DNA from: Chelonoidis abingdonii | Taxonomy: Eukaryota; Chordata; Testudines; Testudinidae | DNA: 64,000 bases | NCBI RefSeq assembly: GCF_003597395.2 | Contig: NC_133770.1 | Span: 35,540,428 to 35,604,427 of the forward strand | Direction of reading: 5' to 3' | Shown: one piece after another, positions 32,601-43,991 of the stretch | Layout: each line of letters begins with the position of its first letter | Position numbering within the stretch: the stretch's first letter is position 1 | Translations under genes and position numbers: made by a program | The notes under the pieces: model-generated | Seen by the model: the letters and a program-made list of their open reading frames with translations, nothing else | Databases searched by the model: none | Told to the model about the DNA's origin: nothing

Positions 32601-33540
32601 TTTGGCATGGATTATGTATGTTTGTTTAAACTGTATCTAATTTTTATGTCTGTGGTTCTAATTCAGGTTCATATAATGGGATGGGCCAGTGCATGTCATT
32701 TAAGGAAGAATGACTAGTTTGCAAGTCCCGTATGGGAAATATAACCTACAGCTGCTATAGAAATGGTCTATGGGTAATAATGAAAGCATAATAAACAGAA
32801 TGTTAAAAAGAAAATCCTGTTTTAGAACGTATGCATGCACAGAAATCTGGTATAGTCCATAAAGTCCATAAAGTTCTCAAGTTGCCAGAACAGTTTGTGT
32901 ATGAGAGAGAAAATAATGGCAAACCATGATAATATGTAATCAAACAGCCACATTATCTGAAAGCTGACACATACTTCTTGGCTACTGCTGCATGACCTTG
33001 TCTAGTAGTCTCAGTTTTTTAGGAGTATTTATGTTCCTACAACAGCTACAGAATAATATCACCACAGTCTTTTCATTTAGCAGGTTAGAGCAAAATGCAG
33101 ACTCAGGATAAAGCATGGATCTTAATGGGGTTGAACCTGTTTACCTCAGGTCTCAATATGGCCTGTAGCCTACAAATGACCCCGCTTTTAACTCCATGTG
33201 AACAGTTGTTTGCAATGTTGTTGTAACTGTGAAGGTCCCAGGATATTCGAGAGATAAGGTGGGTGAGATAACATATTTTGTTGGACCAACTTCTGATGGT
33301 GAAAAAGTCAAGCTTTAAAGCTACACAGACCTCTGAACTGAACCCTTGACAATCGTGCTAAAAAACTCATGAGTTTTACAAGCTGTTCTTAAATAACATT
33401 TTGGGTTAGGTTTGGTCTAAATCTCAAAGCAATGAAAAACTGCCTCATGTTTATCGGTGTGAAGAAGCAATTAGTAGAGATTGGGTCCCATCCTGTTGTT
33501 ATGGAAGCAGAAGCCAGGAGCACAGAGAGGAATGTAGTCA
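32601..33540. other. PKS intron with one dispersed repeat fragment
   Basis: Unassigned sequence, except that 33250-33350 holds GAGATAAGGTGGGTGAGATA and TTGGACCAACTTCTGATGG, a fragment of a repeat common in reptile and bird genomes. No gene is seen. Confidence 0.4.
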
Positions 33541-33802
33541 GAGGTTAATGCTTTGAGCCTAATCAAAGCCAATAAAGTCAATGGGAGAATTCCTGGGAAC
33601 TTCAATGGGCTTTGGATCAAGTCCTTTATTTGTCATAAGCAGGAAGTGACACAGTCAGTCACACTACTTCCCGGAGCAGTGAGACTTACAGTATTCACTT
33701 ATAAATGTCTTCTCTGAACTTAAAACATCAGGGAGTGTTCTAAATCTAAACTCAGATCCTCATTTAGTAGTTTGAACCTACTAACAATGCATTCTCTTCC
33801 AT

Positions 33803-34912
33803 ATGATATTTACTCCTGGGGGAATTCTGCTCCAAAAAATTAAAAATTTTGCACACAATATTTTAAAATTCTGAATATTTTATTTGTCAAAATAACACAA
33901 TATAATCACAGCAGTATCAATTAGTTTGGTCATTTATTTCAAAATACCTGTCAGCAAATATGTCTGTAACAATATGAACACTGAAAAAGATTCAGGAAAT
34001 GGGGTTTTTTGTCAGATTCCTTACTAGGCATACAAATACAGAATTTTGAGTAATTCATTTGAACTACAATACAAAACCATATTTTCCACTCCCCTCAGAA
34101 GCAGTGCAAAAGCTTGAGCGAGTCAACGATAACGGAGGAGCTGAGGGAGAGGGATGGAGTCTGGGAGTGAACCTGGTGGGTTGTTGGGTGTGGGTGGGAG
34201 AAATATGGAACAGGTTTTTTGGGGGGTGGGGAGGGATTGTTAGGGAGCCTCTCCCATACAGACCCTGCTGACCTCTAGGCTCTCCCATTCAGTCAGGCAC
34301 ATTTTCCCCTGTCCCCATGTGTCCCTCAACCCCCATTGAGTCATCTACTCCCCCCATCCCCATATGTCCCCGCACCCCACTCAGCCACCCCCATGTGTCC
34401 CTGCACTCCCTCCCCCATGCGCCCCTGTGCCCCTCAGCCAGCCCCCTTCCCTCATCCCTGTGTCCCTGAACCCCCTCCCCCATCTCCATGTGTCTCTGTG
34501 CCCCAACTCAGCCACCCCCTCCACCATGTGGCCATGCACCCCTTCCCCCCCATCTCCATATGGCCCAGTGCCCCCACTTCCGTTCACCCCCTACCCACCC
34601 TCCCCCAATAGTCCTTATGAACCCCAGTCTGTGACCCCCCAGCCCCATGCTGTCTATCCCCCTGTCTCTAACCCTGGTCCCATAGGCATAGCGCTGCCAG
34701 GCAGCCAACCTCTTCCTTTCCCTATTAACAGCTGGGGCTCCTTCCACGTGGGAGCAGCTGCTCTGGTCTAGTGCCACAGCGGCCCTTGGTGGGCGAAAGG
34801 CAGAACTGTAGCAACTTTCCAGCAGAAGTTACTTTCTGCAGGGAAAAAAAGTATGGTATTTGCAGCATACTAATTATGCACATGTGCAGTGGTGCAGAAT
34901 TCCCCCAGGACT
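33803..34912. mobile_element. TIR DNA transposon, about 1.1 kb, non-coding
   Basis: The ends are inverted repeats: TCCTGGGGGAATTCTGC near 33805 and GCAGAATTCCCCCAGGA near 34895. GATATT is present on both sides (GATATTTAC before, GATATTAC after), while the empty second duplication unit has a single GATATTAC. The interior includes a C-rich imperfect minisatellite (34290-34680). The superfamily is uncertain; hAT is the likeliest. Confidence 0.75.
34290..34680 (+). repeat. C-rich imperfect minisatellite
   Basis: Repeating units of the CCCCATGTGTCCCTGCACCCC type, diverged and of variable length, within the 33803-34912 transposon. Long overlapping frames on both strands are a by-product of the repeat. 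Confidence 0.6.
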
Positions 34913-35390
34913 AGATATTACTACATACTGCATGGTAGCACAAACTTACTATAGATACAGTAAGATACTGTAGTCACACGGAAGTTAATGCTTTGGGCCT
35001 AATCAAAGCCAATAAAGTAAATGGGAGAATTCCTGGGAACTTCAATGGGCTTTGGATCAAGTCCCTTATTTGTCATAAGCAGGAAGTGACACAGTCAGTC
35101 ACACTACTTCCTGGAGCAGTGAGACGTGTGCGATTATTGCTAGTTGTTAACTTACAAATGTCTTCTCTAAACTTAAAACATTGGGGAGTGTTCCAAATCT
35201 AAACCCAGATCCTCATTTTGTAGCTTGAACTTACTAATAATGCAATCCCTTTCATATGATATTACTACATATTGCACAGTAGTGCAAACTTACTGTAAAC
35301 ATCTTATCACACAGTAAAACAGAGAGGATTGAATGATGGCACTCTTTGATACTCTATCAGTATTGTGATTTGTATTTATTCAAAACTTAC

Positions 35391-35469
35391 CTCCGGGAAA
35401 ATTGCATCCTATCCCCACTATGGCAATTTCATCTCCAGTTGCCGTCATTTTTTCAAATCTATTCTTGAA
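35391..35469 (-). CDS. PKS exon with the start codon and KS N-terminus
   Basis: First coding exon of an animal FAS-like polyketide synthase. The acceptor is TTTTGCAG just above 35469 and the donor is GGAG|GTAAG at 35390. The ATG at 35446-35448 opens a frame reading MTATGDEIAIVGIGC and then NFPGG, the classical N-terminal strand of a beta-ketoacyl synthase (IAIVGIGCxFPGG). The upstream part of the exon contains an in-frame stop (TAG) if joined to the 38.6 kb donor, which supports this ATG as the start. The exon ends in phase 1, and the first base of a Gly codon is completed by GT at the start of the 28900-29053 exon. The start choice is fairly secure because AFPK and FAS proteins usually begin just before this motif. 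Confidence 0.8.
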
Positions 35470-35584
35470 CTGCAAAATACACTTTTAGATATCACATAAT
35501 TCAAATGAAAGTATATTTTTCTCATTAAATAAATATTCTTGCAGAAGTTGAACTTGCTATAATCACACACATCCAGACAAAGCT

Positions 35585-36850
35585 TGATTAATCTCGAGCA
35601 TTCTGTGTGTATTGTGTGAGATTCATACTCCCAAATGATGACCAGACTGCTACTATCTCAGTCTGTTTGATAGTGGATTTTTTTGCAACTGTATCACATT
35701 GTTGACTCATGTTCAATGTGTGATCCACTATAGCCCCAGATCCTTTTCAGAGGTACTACTGCCTAGCTAATTATTCTTCATTGTGTAGTTTCACATTTTA
35801 TTTCTTCTTCTGAAGTGTAGTACTTTTGCCTTTATTCAATTTCATCTTGTTGATGTCAGACCAATTCTTCAATTTGTCAAGGTAATTTTGAATTTTAATC
35901 CTATCCCCCAAAGTATTAGCAACCCAATCATGTTGTGACAAATTATGAAGAGGTCATGTGATGGGGTTTCACCCCATTACAGGCTGGAAAGGTGTTGATA
36001 GCCAATTAGTTACATTTATTGCCCCGTGCTGTAATTAATTCATACATTGCAGTACCAGAAGGTGTGATCATCTAGTCTGACATCCTCTATAACACAGGGC
36101 ACAAAACTCCCACCAAAATAATTTCTAAAGTATATCTTTTAGAAAAACATCCAATCTTGTTCTTAAAATTACTAGTGATGGAGATCCATCATGATCCTTA
36201 ATAAATTGTTCCAATGGTTAATTACCCTTGCTGTTAAAAATGTATGTCTTATTTCCGGTAGGAATTTGTCTAGCTTCAACTTCCAACAACTGGATCGTGT
36301 TTCTTTGCTAGATTGAAAAGCCCATTACCAAATATTTGTTCCCCACGTAGGTGCTTATAAACTGTGATCATGTCATTCAGTAACCTTCTCTTTGTTAACC
36401 TCAGTAAATTGAGCTCCTTAAGCCTATCACTATGAGAAATATTTTCTAATCATTTAATCATTCTCATGGCTCTCCTCTGAATCCTCTCCAATTAATTCGC
36501 TTCCTTCCTGAATTGTGGACACCACAACTGGACACAGAATTCCAGTAGCAGTCATACCACTGCCAAATACAGAAAACCAGTCTCTTCACTCTTACTTAAG
36601 ATTCTCCTATTTATGCATCCAAGGATCACACTAGGCCCTTTGGCCACAGTGCAGTACTGGGAGTTCATGTTCAGATAATTATCCACCACTACTCCCAAAT
36701 CTTTTTCAGAATCATTGCTTCCCAAGATAAAGACCCCTATCGTGTAAGTATGGCCTACATTCTTTGTTCCTAGATGTATATAGAATATTTAGCTGTATTA
36801 AAACCCATATTGGTTTCTTATGACCAACTTACCAAGCAATCCATGCACAC
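35585..36850 (-). mobile_element. CR1 LINE fragments, minus strand
   Basis: Reverse-complement CR1 RT 3' sequence. One piece (about 35585-35950) holds TTCAATTTCATCTTGTTGAT. A second (about 36045-36850) starts at the CR1 3' end with GTGATCATCTAGTCTGACAT and continues through AACTGGACACAGAATTCCAG. It lies in the PKS 5' intron in the same orientation as the gene. Confidence 0.7.
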
Positions 36851-36859
36851 TGCATCAGT

Positions 36860-38577
36860 GATCTGTTAGTTAGCTTGACTACCATTAATTATACTGTCCA
36901 CCATTAATTCTTTATTGATCAAGTCCCATATCATCCACTCCATTAACTTGCCTGAGTTCAATGTTTTTAGTTGGTCTTCAGCTAGAGGGGCAGGAAGAGG
37001 CATCAAGTGATAACTTAATGGACACCTGGGCCTCACAAAGGGAGACAGTTCCTTCCGAAAGAAAGATTCACAGGGACTTCTGTGAAGGGGCATGAGCTGA
37101 AGTCTGCAGGTAAACAGACACCGAAGGAAGGCAGTCTGAGGGGTGAGTGCTCAATAGTGGAGCTGGGGGGGAAACTTCAGACTAGCTGACATAGGAGATT
37201 GAAGACAGAACCCAAAGGAAAGTCTGTTTTGTTGGATATTAGCTTGTGTTTTTCTTGCACCAAAAGGGATCTGAACTATACAATTCTCAGGTGGACAGCT
37301 GAGTTGCGCACAGCAACTGATGGTCTACAGGGTGCACTGGAGATAAAGACCCCAGAAACATTGCATCTTGATGTGCTGGGGCGCTATGGGAGTGAGTGTG
37401 CACCATAACAGGTGGTGCCTCCTTTCATACTGGCGGCAATAAAGGGCCACTACTGCCGCAAAAGTGGGAAATGTTGGCTAAAAGGGGGCATGCTGAGGGA
37501 AACAGCAGAGTGAGAATTCAACATTTCCCTTCAGAGGTGCCCACTGGTACACTCCCCATAATGCACTGGAAAATGCTGAAATTGTCTTTGTCCCAGTTCA
37601 GTAGCAGCGCTACCAGAGCATAGAGGAAGAAGTATTAACTATCTTCTGCTAGTATGACTCTCCTTGGATGCAATCAGTTGGACTGGTGCAGAAAAGAATA
37701 CTTGCCATCCACTTTTAATGGTTTTGTAGAATTCACTCCAATCTGCAGAAAACTAAGTCCCTTTAGTCTTTGTGCTTGTGGCCAGATTTTCAATGGGAGC
37801 CGCTGAGAGCAGCTTTTGAAAATCTGTCCAGAAAGATAAATTTGTTTTAACTGTTAATACTGCATTTCTAGTAAAAAAAAAAATTAGTAATGAAGACATT
37901 CAAACTCTGGGGGTCAGATTCTGACCTCAGTTACACCAGCGTAGAGCCAGAGAAACGTCACTGTCTGCAGTGCAATTATATCAAATTAACACTGATGTAA
38001 CTGAGATCAGACTCTGATGTTTTAGATCTTGTAGGTTGTTTATAGTTACAGTTTCTGATGTTTCTTTTTTTCTAATGTTTAAAGTTGGTACACTCCCTCA
38101 TGCTGAGTAGTCTCACAAATACTGTGGTGTAAGATGTTACCAAACTTGAGGAAGAGGGTCAGAATGTGGCCCTCCAAAAGTAAAAATCTGTTTTTATATG
38201 TGTCTATAAAAATTATTTTCTTTGTATTCTTTCAAAAATTGCCCCCTTATGAAGCCTGAAGATGTTCTCCCAGGAAGCAGAGAGAGACCTGACAATCGTA
38301 AAAATGGCAAATATTTTGTTGGTTTTGGTTTATAAAATATTATATAAAAATCTGGCCTCAATTTTTTGATCCAGTGAAGTTATATCCTTTTAAGCTAAAG
38401 CTGGAAAGTCTAGTATAGACACTAACAGAAAGCTACTTATAACTGATGGTTATTGTTAAACTAGAACCTACGTAGTGCATGAACAATTGCAATGGAAAAA
38501 TAATAGTCACAATTAAACATAATATATTTCAAATTATATAGCATTCTTGTCTCTTAAATGAGATATGTTGTTCTTAC
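36860..38577. other. PKS 5' intron, mostly unassigned
   Basis: No recognisable gene. 37910-38015 contains a palindromic repeat (TCAGATTCTGACCTCAGTTAC against GTAACTGAGATCAGACTCTG). Open frames at 37200-37620 have no known motif. Confidence 0.4.
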
Positions 38578-38605
38578 CTTGTTTCATTTCTCCTGAATGG
38601 CGTTA
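38578..38605 (-). other. Possible tiny non-coding first exon of the PKS gene
   Basis: A short stretch downstream of the TATA box ends with ATGAAACAAG followed by the donor GTAAGAAC. Splicing to the acceptor at 35470 would give a short upstream reading frame (M-K-Q-V-Q-E-stop) before the start codon at 35446-35448, so this piece would be 5' UTR. The exon is about 28 bases if transcription starts near 38605. Support is the donor, the TATA spacing and the strand. Confidence 0.35.
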
Positions 38606-38627
38606 AATGCTGATTTTCTTGAAAGCC

Positions 38628-38635
38628 TTTATATA
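38628..38635 (-). promoter_or_regulatory. Predicted TATA box of the PKS gene
   Basis: On the minus strand the sequence reads TATATAAA, followed about 20-30 bases downstream by TCAGCA-type initiator-like sequence (near 38605-38612) and then by a consensus splice donor at 38577. This spacing fits a TATA-driven promoter with transcription starting near 38605, about 3.1 kb upstream of the first coding exon of the polyketide synthase. The link to that gene is inferred from position and strand only; no transcript evidence is available here. Confidence 0.4.
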
Positions 38636-38639
38636 GTCT

Positions 38640-39223
38640 TCTGAGAAGCGTCAAATTTAACTAACCTCAATAAAATGGGGTAAAGAAATGTTAACATGCT
38701 TTAAGGAAGAGGAGACCAAATGAATAACTGGAATAGGCAGTGACCTTGACTGAAGTTCAAACCATTTGCTGTTAAGTGGTATGTTGTTACACTAATAAAT
38801 AGGGAGTAATTAATGTTTTACAGTGGCTAAAGTATCAGATTGCTGAAATACATAATAAAGTCAATGTACTATCAAATAGTGCTTTTGCAGTAATTACTGT
38901 CCTAAACAGGAGATGTTAGCCTCACATTACACTAACCAACAATGTGCTCTGAATTTAAGAAATCAGCTAAGCACAACAGTCTTCCAAGTAATGGATCAAG
39001 ACTGTCTGCCCTTTATCTCAATAAATCTCAAATATTATTTAAAGACACATTGCATTCACAGCAGTTTTGATGCCTAAAGAAAAAATCCTATATCAACTGA
39101 AATTGTTCTTTGTGTTTCATTTTGAGGCTTCTATTTTTAAGTTGTTTTCAAATTTGCAAATACAAAACTTCTTTAAAAGTTGAAAATATGTTTTATTAGA
39201 ATGCGGCTAGCACTGAAAAACAC
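38640..39223. other. Upstream flank of the PKS promoter
   Basis: AT-rich, without repeats that I can name and without coding signal. Any proximal regulatory elements of the PKS gene would lie here, but none can be identified by eye. Confidence 0.3.
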
Positions 39224-39675
39224 ACTGTATATACTTGTTCATAAGCCCAATATTTTTGGCAAAAAAGTGATGCATCAAAGGGGAGGGGCTGGCTTATAAA
39301 TGGGTCTACACCAAAATTTGATGATTTTGAACTCTATGGAATCATTGAGTTGAATATCTAATACATTGTCATTTTGTTTACCTGGAGCGTCTGCAGGCAT
39401 AGAACCCCTCAGCTCCCTGTGGCCACAGTTCGCCGCTCCCATTGGCTGGGAACGGCAAACCGCAGATACTGGGAGCTGAAGGGCTCCATACCTGTGAAGG
39501 CTCCAGGTAAACAAAATGTCCAGGTCCGCAAGCGACTTACCCTAATGGGCCAGGAGCCAAAGTTTCTAACCCCTGTAATATAGGGTTGGTGTATAAACGT
39601 TTTTGCTACTTTTACCCAACCATCTTGGGGGGTCGGTTTATAAACGAACGGGCTAATGAACAAGTACATGGTACT
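39224..39675. mobile_element. TIR DNA transposon (MITE)
   Basis: Inverted ends TGTATATACTTGTTCATAAG and (at the right) GGGCTAATGAACAAGTACAT match each other in reverse complement over about 20 bases. The core contains a further inverted GGGAGCTGAAGGG/CCCCTCAGCTCCC pair. No transposase is present. Confidence 0.65.
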
Positions 39676-40924
39676 ATAATTTCTTTTTAAAAATTCTGCA
39701 CCTTTAAAAATAACAACAAATATTGGCATGTCCAGAAGTGAATGGTTAATGGATTCAGTCAGTTCTTCGCTACTATATGATCCTTCATCACTTGCCCATC
39801 TGATTTTACATCACCCACCCAAACCTATCTCAGCCCCCTTGTTTTGACGTGAAATGGAAATATGTTCTTGTATATATATACTGTTGAGTGTATATGTTGT
39901 TAACTTAGGACCCATCTTACAATTGGATCCTTTCCAAAAAGGGAAAATAGTGAAAAAGAAAATACTGAACATATTTGAAGAAACAATTCAAGTTACCACT
40001 CAAAACCCATGAAACTGTAACCAAATTCTGCTATCAGTTACACTTGTGTGAATCTGAGTAACTTCACGGTAATGAACAGAGTAGTCATTACTGATTTATA
40101 ACATGTCAGTGAGAAGAATTTGGGGTCATTTGTTTAAACAGTCATGCAAATTACCATTTCTAAGTAATTAATGCTGTAGTAGTAATTCTAAGGTCAAGGA
40201 ACATGTGGTCTGCATGTCAAAATTCAATGTCAGAGTTCCCACTGACTTTAATGAAGACAGGATCAGCCTGGCTGTGAACATCACTGAAACATTAAAAATC
40301 CACAATCTATCAGTGTGCTCTGATCATACGTAGTTCTGGCTAAATTTGCATCGTGGTTTTATTTGCATATGTTCATAAGAACACTAAAAGTTACAATGGT
40401 TTAGTGATTAATGACTACCCAGTAACTAGGAAATGTAAACCAGACAGATAAGGATTACAGCAATAATGACTAAAGGCCTGATCCTCTCACTGACTTCAGT
40501 GGTACAAGATTGAAGCATAAAAACTTGTTTCTGCAACTAATCTAAATCATTCAATTATTGACACATTAGAGAGGAAATTCAAAATAGCAAAAAGTTAACA
40601 TTTTTCAGGCAACGTAGTCAACTTCTCTACCACATAATGATATTGTCCATGTTTGAACTGTATTTTGACAGTTTCCAAATGTGTGTCAGGCACCACCATT
40701 GTATTAATTTCAATGGAATAAATGGACCCAGAGAGTCATAGACATTAATATGACCTTGTCACTGTATAACATTGAACAAGGTTCAGGATTTCAAGTACAG
40801 AGACCTCAGCCTGCTTAGTACCATGGCAAACACACTATTAAACATCTTTTCCAATTTTTATTGAACATAGAGAAAAAGAAGGAAAATTAGCTAAAGCATT
40901 TGAAACAACGTATTAAGTAGGATT

Positions 40925-41205
40925 TTCAGAGATGCATAGATTCCAAGGCCAGAAGGGAAGCATTGTGATCATCTAGTCTGACCTCCTGCATAACACAAGA
41001 CATAGAACTTCCCCCAATATAATGCCTAGAATTTATCTTTCAGGAAGAAAACCCCAACAAATCTTGATTTAAAACTTTTCAGTGGTGAAGAATCCACCAT
41101 AATCCTCGGTAAGTTGTTCCAATAGTTAATTACTCTCTCTCTCAAAAATTTATGCCTTATTTCCAGGCAGTCTGGGCAGAGCTTTTATCCAGGAGTTGAA
41201 GCCTC
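40925..41205 (-). mobile_element. CR1 3' fragment within segmental copy 1
   Basis: Reverse-complement CR1 3' end: AAGGCCAGAAGGGAAGCATT and GTGATCATCTAGTCTGACCT. Its duplicate is at 63265-63480. Confidence 0.65.
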
Positions 41206-41211
41206 TGTGGG

Positions 41212-41451
41212 TATGTATACATGGGGATAAACAGCCCACGGATGGCCCGGTCAGCTGACTTGTGCTCACAGGGCTCAGGCTACAGGGCTGAAAAATTGCT
41301 GGGTAGATGTTTGTACTTGAGCCTGAACATCCTCACAGCAGTTTTCAGCCCCAGAACATGAGCACCACAAGCCTGAGTCAGCTGATCTGGGCCAGCTGCA
41401 GCCATGCCATGTGGATTTTATCCCCATCTAGACATACCCTGTGTCTCTGGG
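41212..41451. mobile_element. Turtle MITE with GGGTATGT-type ends
   Basis: Ends GGGTATGTATACATGGGGAT and ATCCCCATCTAGACATACCC are inverted repeats. Related copies lie at 63500-63660 (within the duplicated segment) and, truncated, at 59012-59122. Confidence 0.7.
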
Positions 41452-42471
41452 CACCACAACATGTGTTCTTTGGGTCTTCATCTTGTAACATACCCCATTC
41501 TACAATTCTACTTGACAACACTTAAGAATATAAAAGTGGCCATATTGGGTCAGACCAATGGCCTATCTAGTCCAGTATCCTGTCGTCTAATAGGGGCCAA
41601 TGTCAGATACTTCAGAGGAAATTAATGAAACGGTAATTATCAAGGGTTAATTGAGTGAGATCTCCTGTCATCCAGTCCCAGCATCTGGCCAGTCAGCGGC
41701 TTCAGGACACCAAGAACATGAGGTTGCATCCCTGACTATCTTGGCTAATAGCCATTGATGGACCTTTCCTCCATGGATTTTTCTATTTTTTTTAATCTCA
41801 GTTATAACTTTCACCTTCACAACATCCCCTGGCAACGAATTCCACAAGTTGACTGTGCATTGTGTGAAAAAGTATTTCCTTTTGTTTGTTTTTTAAATCT
41901 GCTGCCTATTAATTTCATTGGGTCAACCCTGGATCTTGTGTTACGTGAAGTGGTAAACAACACTTCCCTATTCACTTTCTCCACACTCTTCATGATTTTA
42001 CACACCTCTATCACATCCCTTTAGTCATTTCTTTTCCAAGCTGAATAGTCACAGTCATTTTAATCTAGAAGGTGTTACATATAGAAGGTGTTACATAAGT
42101 TTAATCATTCTTTTCCATTTCTAATATATCTTTTTTGAGATGGAGCAATCAAAACTGCACACAGTATTCAAGGTGTGAGCATACCATGGATTTATATAGT
42201 GGCATTATCGCATTTCCTGTCTGATTATCTACCCTTTTCCTAATGGTTCTTAATATTCGGTTAGCTTTTTTGACTGCTGCTTCACATTGAGCAGAGGTTT
42301 TCAGAGAATTATCCACAACAACTCCAAAATCTCTTTCTTGAGTGGTAACAGCTAATTTAGATCCCATCATTTTGTATGGATAGATATTTTCCAATGTGCA
42401 TTACTTTGCATTTAACAATGCTGAATTTCAGCTGCCATTTTGTTGCCCAGACATCCAGTTTTGTGAGCTCC

Positions 42472-43895
42472 TGTGACATTACCCAGGGTGCAATCCAGAC
42501 TGTTGAATAGTGCTGTCCCATTAGCATTTTATCCAGAGGTACCTTTTACACTGCTTTTTAGTCACAACATCCACTCCTGGCCTGTTCTCACAGCCTTCAG
42601 CATGCAAATTCTCTCCCAGCTCAGTTCATGAGCACTCTGACCAGCCACTCATGAATCCCATATAGGGTGAAACCCACAAATTCCCAGAAATGTGCATTGT
42701 GTACTACTCAATACCCTTCTGAATTGTACAGGCTCATAGAAAGTCTGTCATTTCATCAAAGGAAAATGATAATGCACCTACTTTGTTATCCCAAATGGAA
42801 TTTTCCACACACTTTAACCAAAAACACTGGTTAAGATAAAACAATAAGCTAAGTTTATTAACTACAGAAAGACAGATTTTAAGTGATTACAAATGATGAT
42901 GCATAAAAGTCAGGATTGGTTACAAAAGAAACTAATAAAAGGAAAATGCAAGCTAATCCCTAATTTAACAAGCTAAGTGAATTTAAAAGCAAAAGTTTTT
43001 GTCTCACCATGTGCTGGAGTAAACTTCAAAGGCTGGATCACCTTTCAACATGGGACCCCTTTGCCCTTAGTTCAGTGTTCTTCAGGCATTCCTTGATGTC
43101 CTGAGCACAAAGATGAGAGAAGGAGTGAAATCAAGTGTTTTCCTCCCATCTTTATAATTCAATTTCTTGTGCTAGAAACATCATTGCTGAGTCATTGTGA
43201 CATGCAGTCCATTGTGGACCTGAGGTTTGAACTGTCCCTATGATGAAAGGTAAATTTCTTGTTTACACCTTCCTGTTGTTGGAGAATGGCTGCTTACGCA
43301 TGTGATAGCTCTTTAACACCTGGCTGGGTTGCCTGTGACTTTGTATCTGAAAAACTGGTTTGGGCATGCTTTTCTTAACCTTGGAGCATGTTAGAACAGT
43401 GTTACACAGTATAATCTTGTAACTTTATATACAATGTTGATACACATGTTTCACCAGGACAATAATGTTCAGCAGATTAAGAAATTTGGAATGATACCTC
43501 ACAAGGCATACTTTGTACAAAATTTATCATAGTCTTGTAAAAGTGGTAAACATAATAGTATAGACCAGGGGTTCTCAAACTTGGTTCGCGGCTTGTTCAG
43601 GGTAAGCCTCTGGCGGGCTGTGAGATGCTTTGTTTACCTGAGCATCTGCAAGTACGGCAGCTCCCAGGAGCCACTGTTCACCATTCCCAGACAATGGGAG
43701 ATGCAGGAAGCAGCATGGGCCGGGCCACCGCTTGCCGCAGCTCCCATTGTCCGGGAATGGCGAACCGCAGGCACTGGGAGCTGCGGGCAGTTGTACCTGC
43801 AGACTATCGGGTAAACAAAGTGTCTTGCAGCCCGCCAGGCACCTGCCCTGAACAAGCCGCAAACCAAGTTTGGGAACCCCTGATATAGATCATCA
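42472..43895 (-). mobile_element. LTR-like element inside CR1, carrying a MITE
   Basis: TG...CA borders (TGTGACATTACCC to ATCATCA in plus orientation) lie within a CR1, with GAGCTCC and GAGATCC on either side as a possible target duplication. On the minus strand it has a poly(A)-signal-like GTTAATAAACTTAGC near 42850. The 43566-43882 MITE sits near its upstream end. Blocks are shared in reverse with 12175-13385. Confidence 0.55.
43566..43882. mobile_element. hAT-type MITE
   Basis: Inverted ends CAGGGGTTCTCAAACTTGG and CCAAGTTTGGGAACCCCTG. Flanking eight-base repeats GTATAGAC and ATATAGAT match at six of eight positions. The interior is GC-rich and itself palindromic (GCTCCCATTGTCCGGGAATG region). 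It is the innermost layer of a CR1, LTR and MITE nest. Confidence 0.85.
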
Positions 43896-43991
43896 GAGAT
43901 CCCTTTGTAACTTTTCACAGTCTACTTTGGATTTACTATCTTGAGTAATTTTGTATCAGCTTCAAATTTTGCCACCTCACTGTTAACCCCC

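Larger units (their letters stand above)
33541..35330. repeat. Local direct duplication (about 0.3 kb units)
   Basis: 33541-33802 plus 34913-34982 form one unit; 34983-35330 form the second, about 90-95% alike by eye (shared CCTAATCAAAGCCAATAAAG, GATCAAGTCC and AGCAGGAAGTGACACAGTCA). The first unit is split by a TIR transposon (33803-34912) that the second lacks. The second unit ends about 60 bases below the PKS start-codon exon. Confidence 0.8.
39825..42000 (+). repeat. Segmental duplication copy 1
   Basis: It aligns over its length, at perhaps 85-90% identity by eye, with 59125-59575 plus 62661-64000. Shared landmarks are CAGTCATGCAAATTACCATT, GCCTGATCCTCTCACTGACT, ATAATGATATTGTCCATGT and GACCTCAGCCTGCTTAGTAC. 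It includes CR1 and MITE pieces that duplicated with it. It lacks the insertion found in copy 2. Confidence 0.8.
41526..43991 (-). mobile_element. CR1 LINE, split by an LTR
   Basis: The CR1 3' end is at 41526 (CATATTGGGTCAGACCAATG), with RT-coding sequence in reverse complement up to 42471. It continues at 43896-43991 after removal of the LTR-like element (CAGTTTTGTGAGCTCC on the left, GAGATCCCTTTGTAAC on the right). Confidence 0.75.

Noticed and set aside
34059..34777. Proline-rich and glycine-rich open frames
   Set aside because: Products of the C-rich minisatellite inside a transposon; every frame on both strands is open for the same compositional reason.
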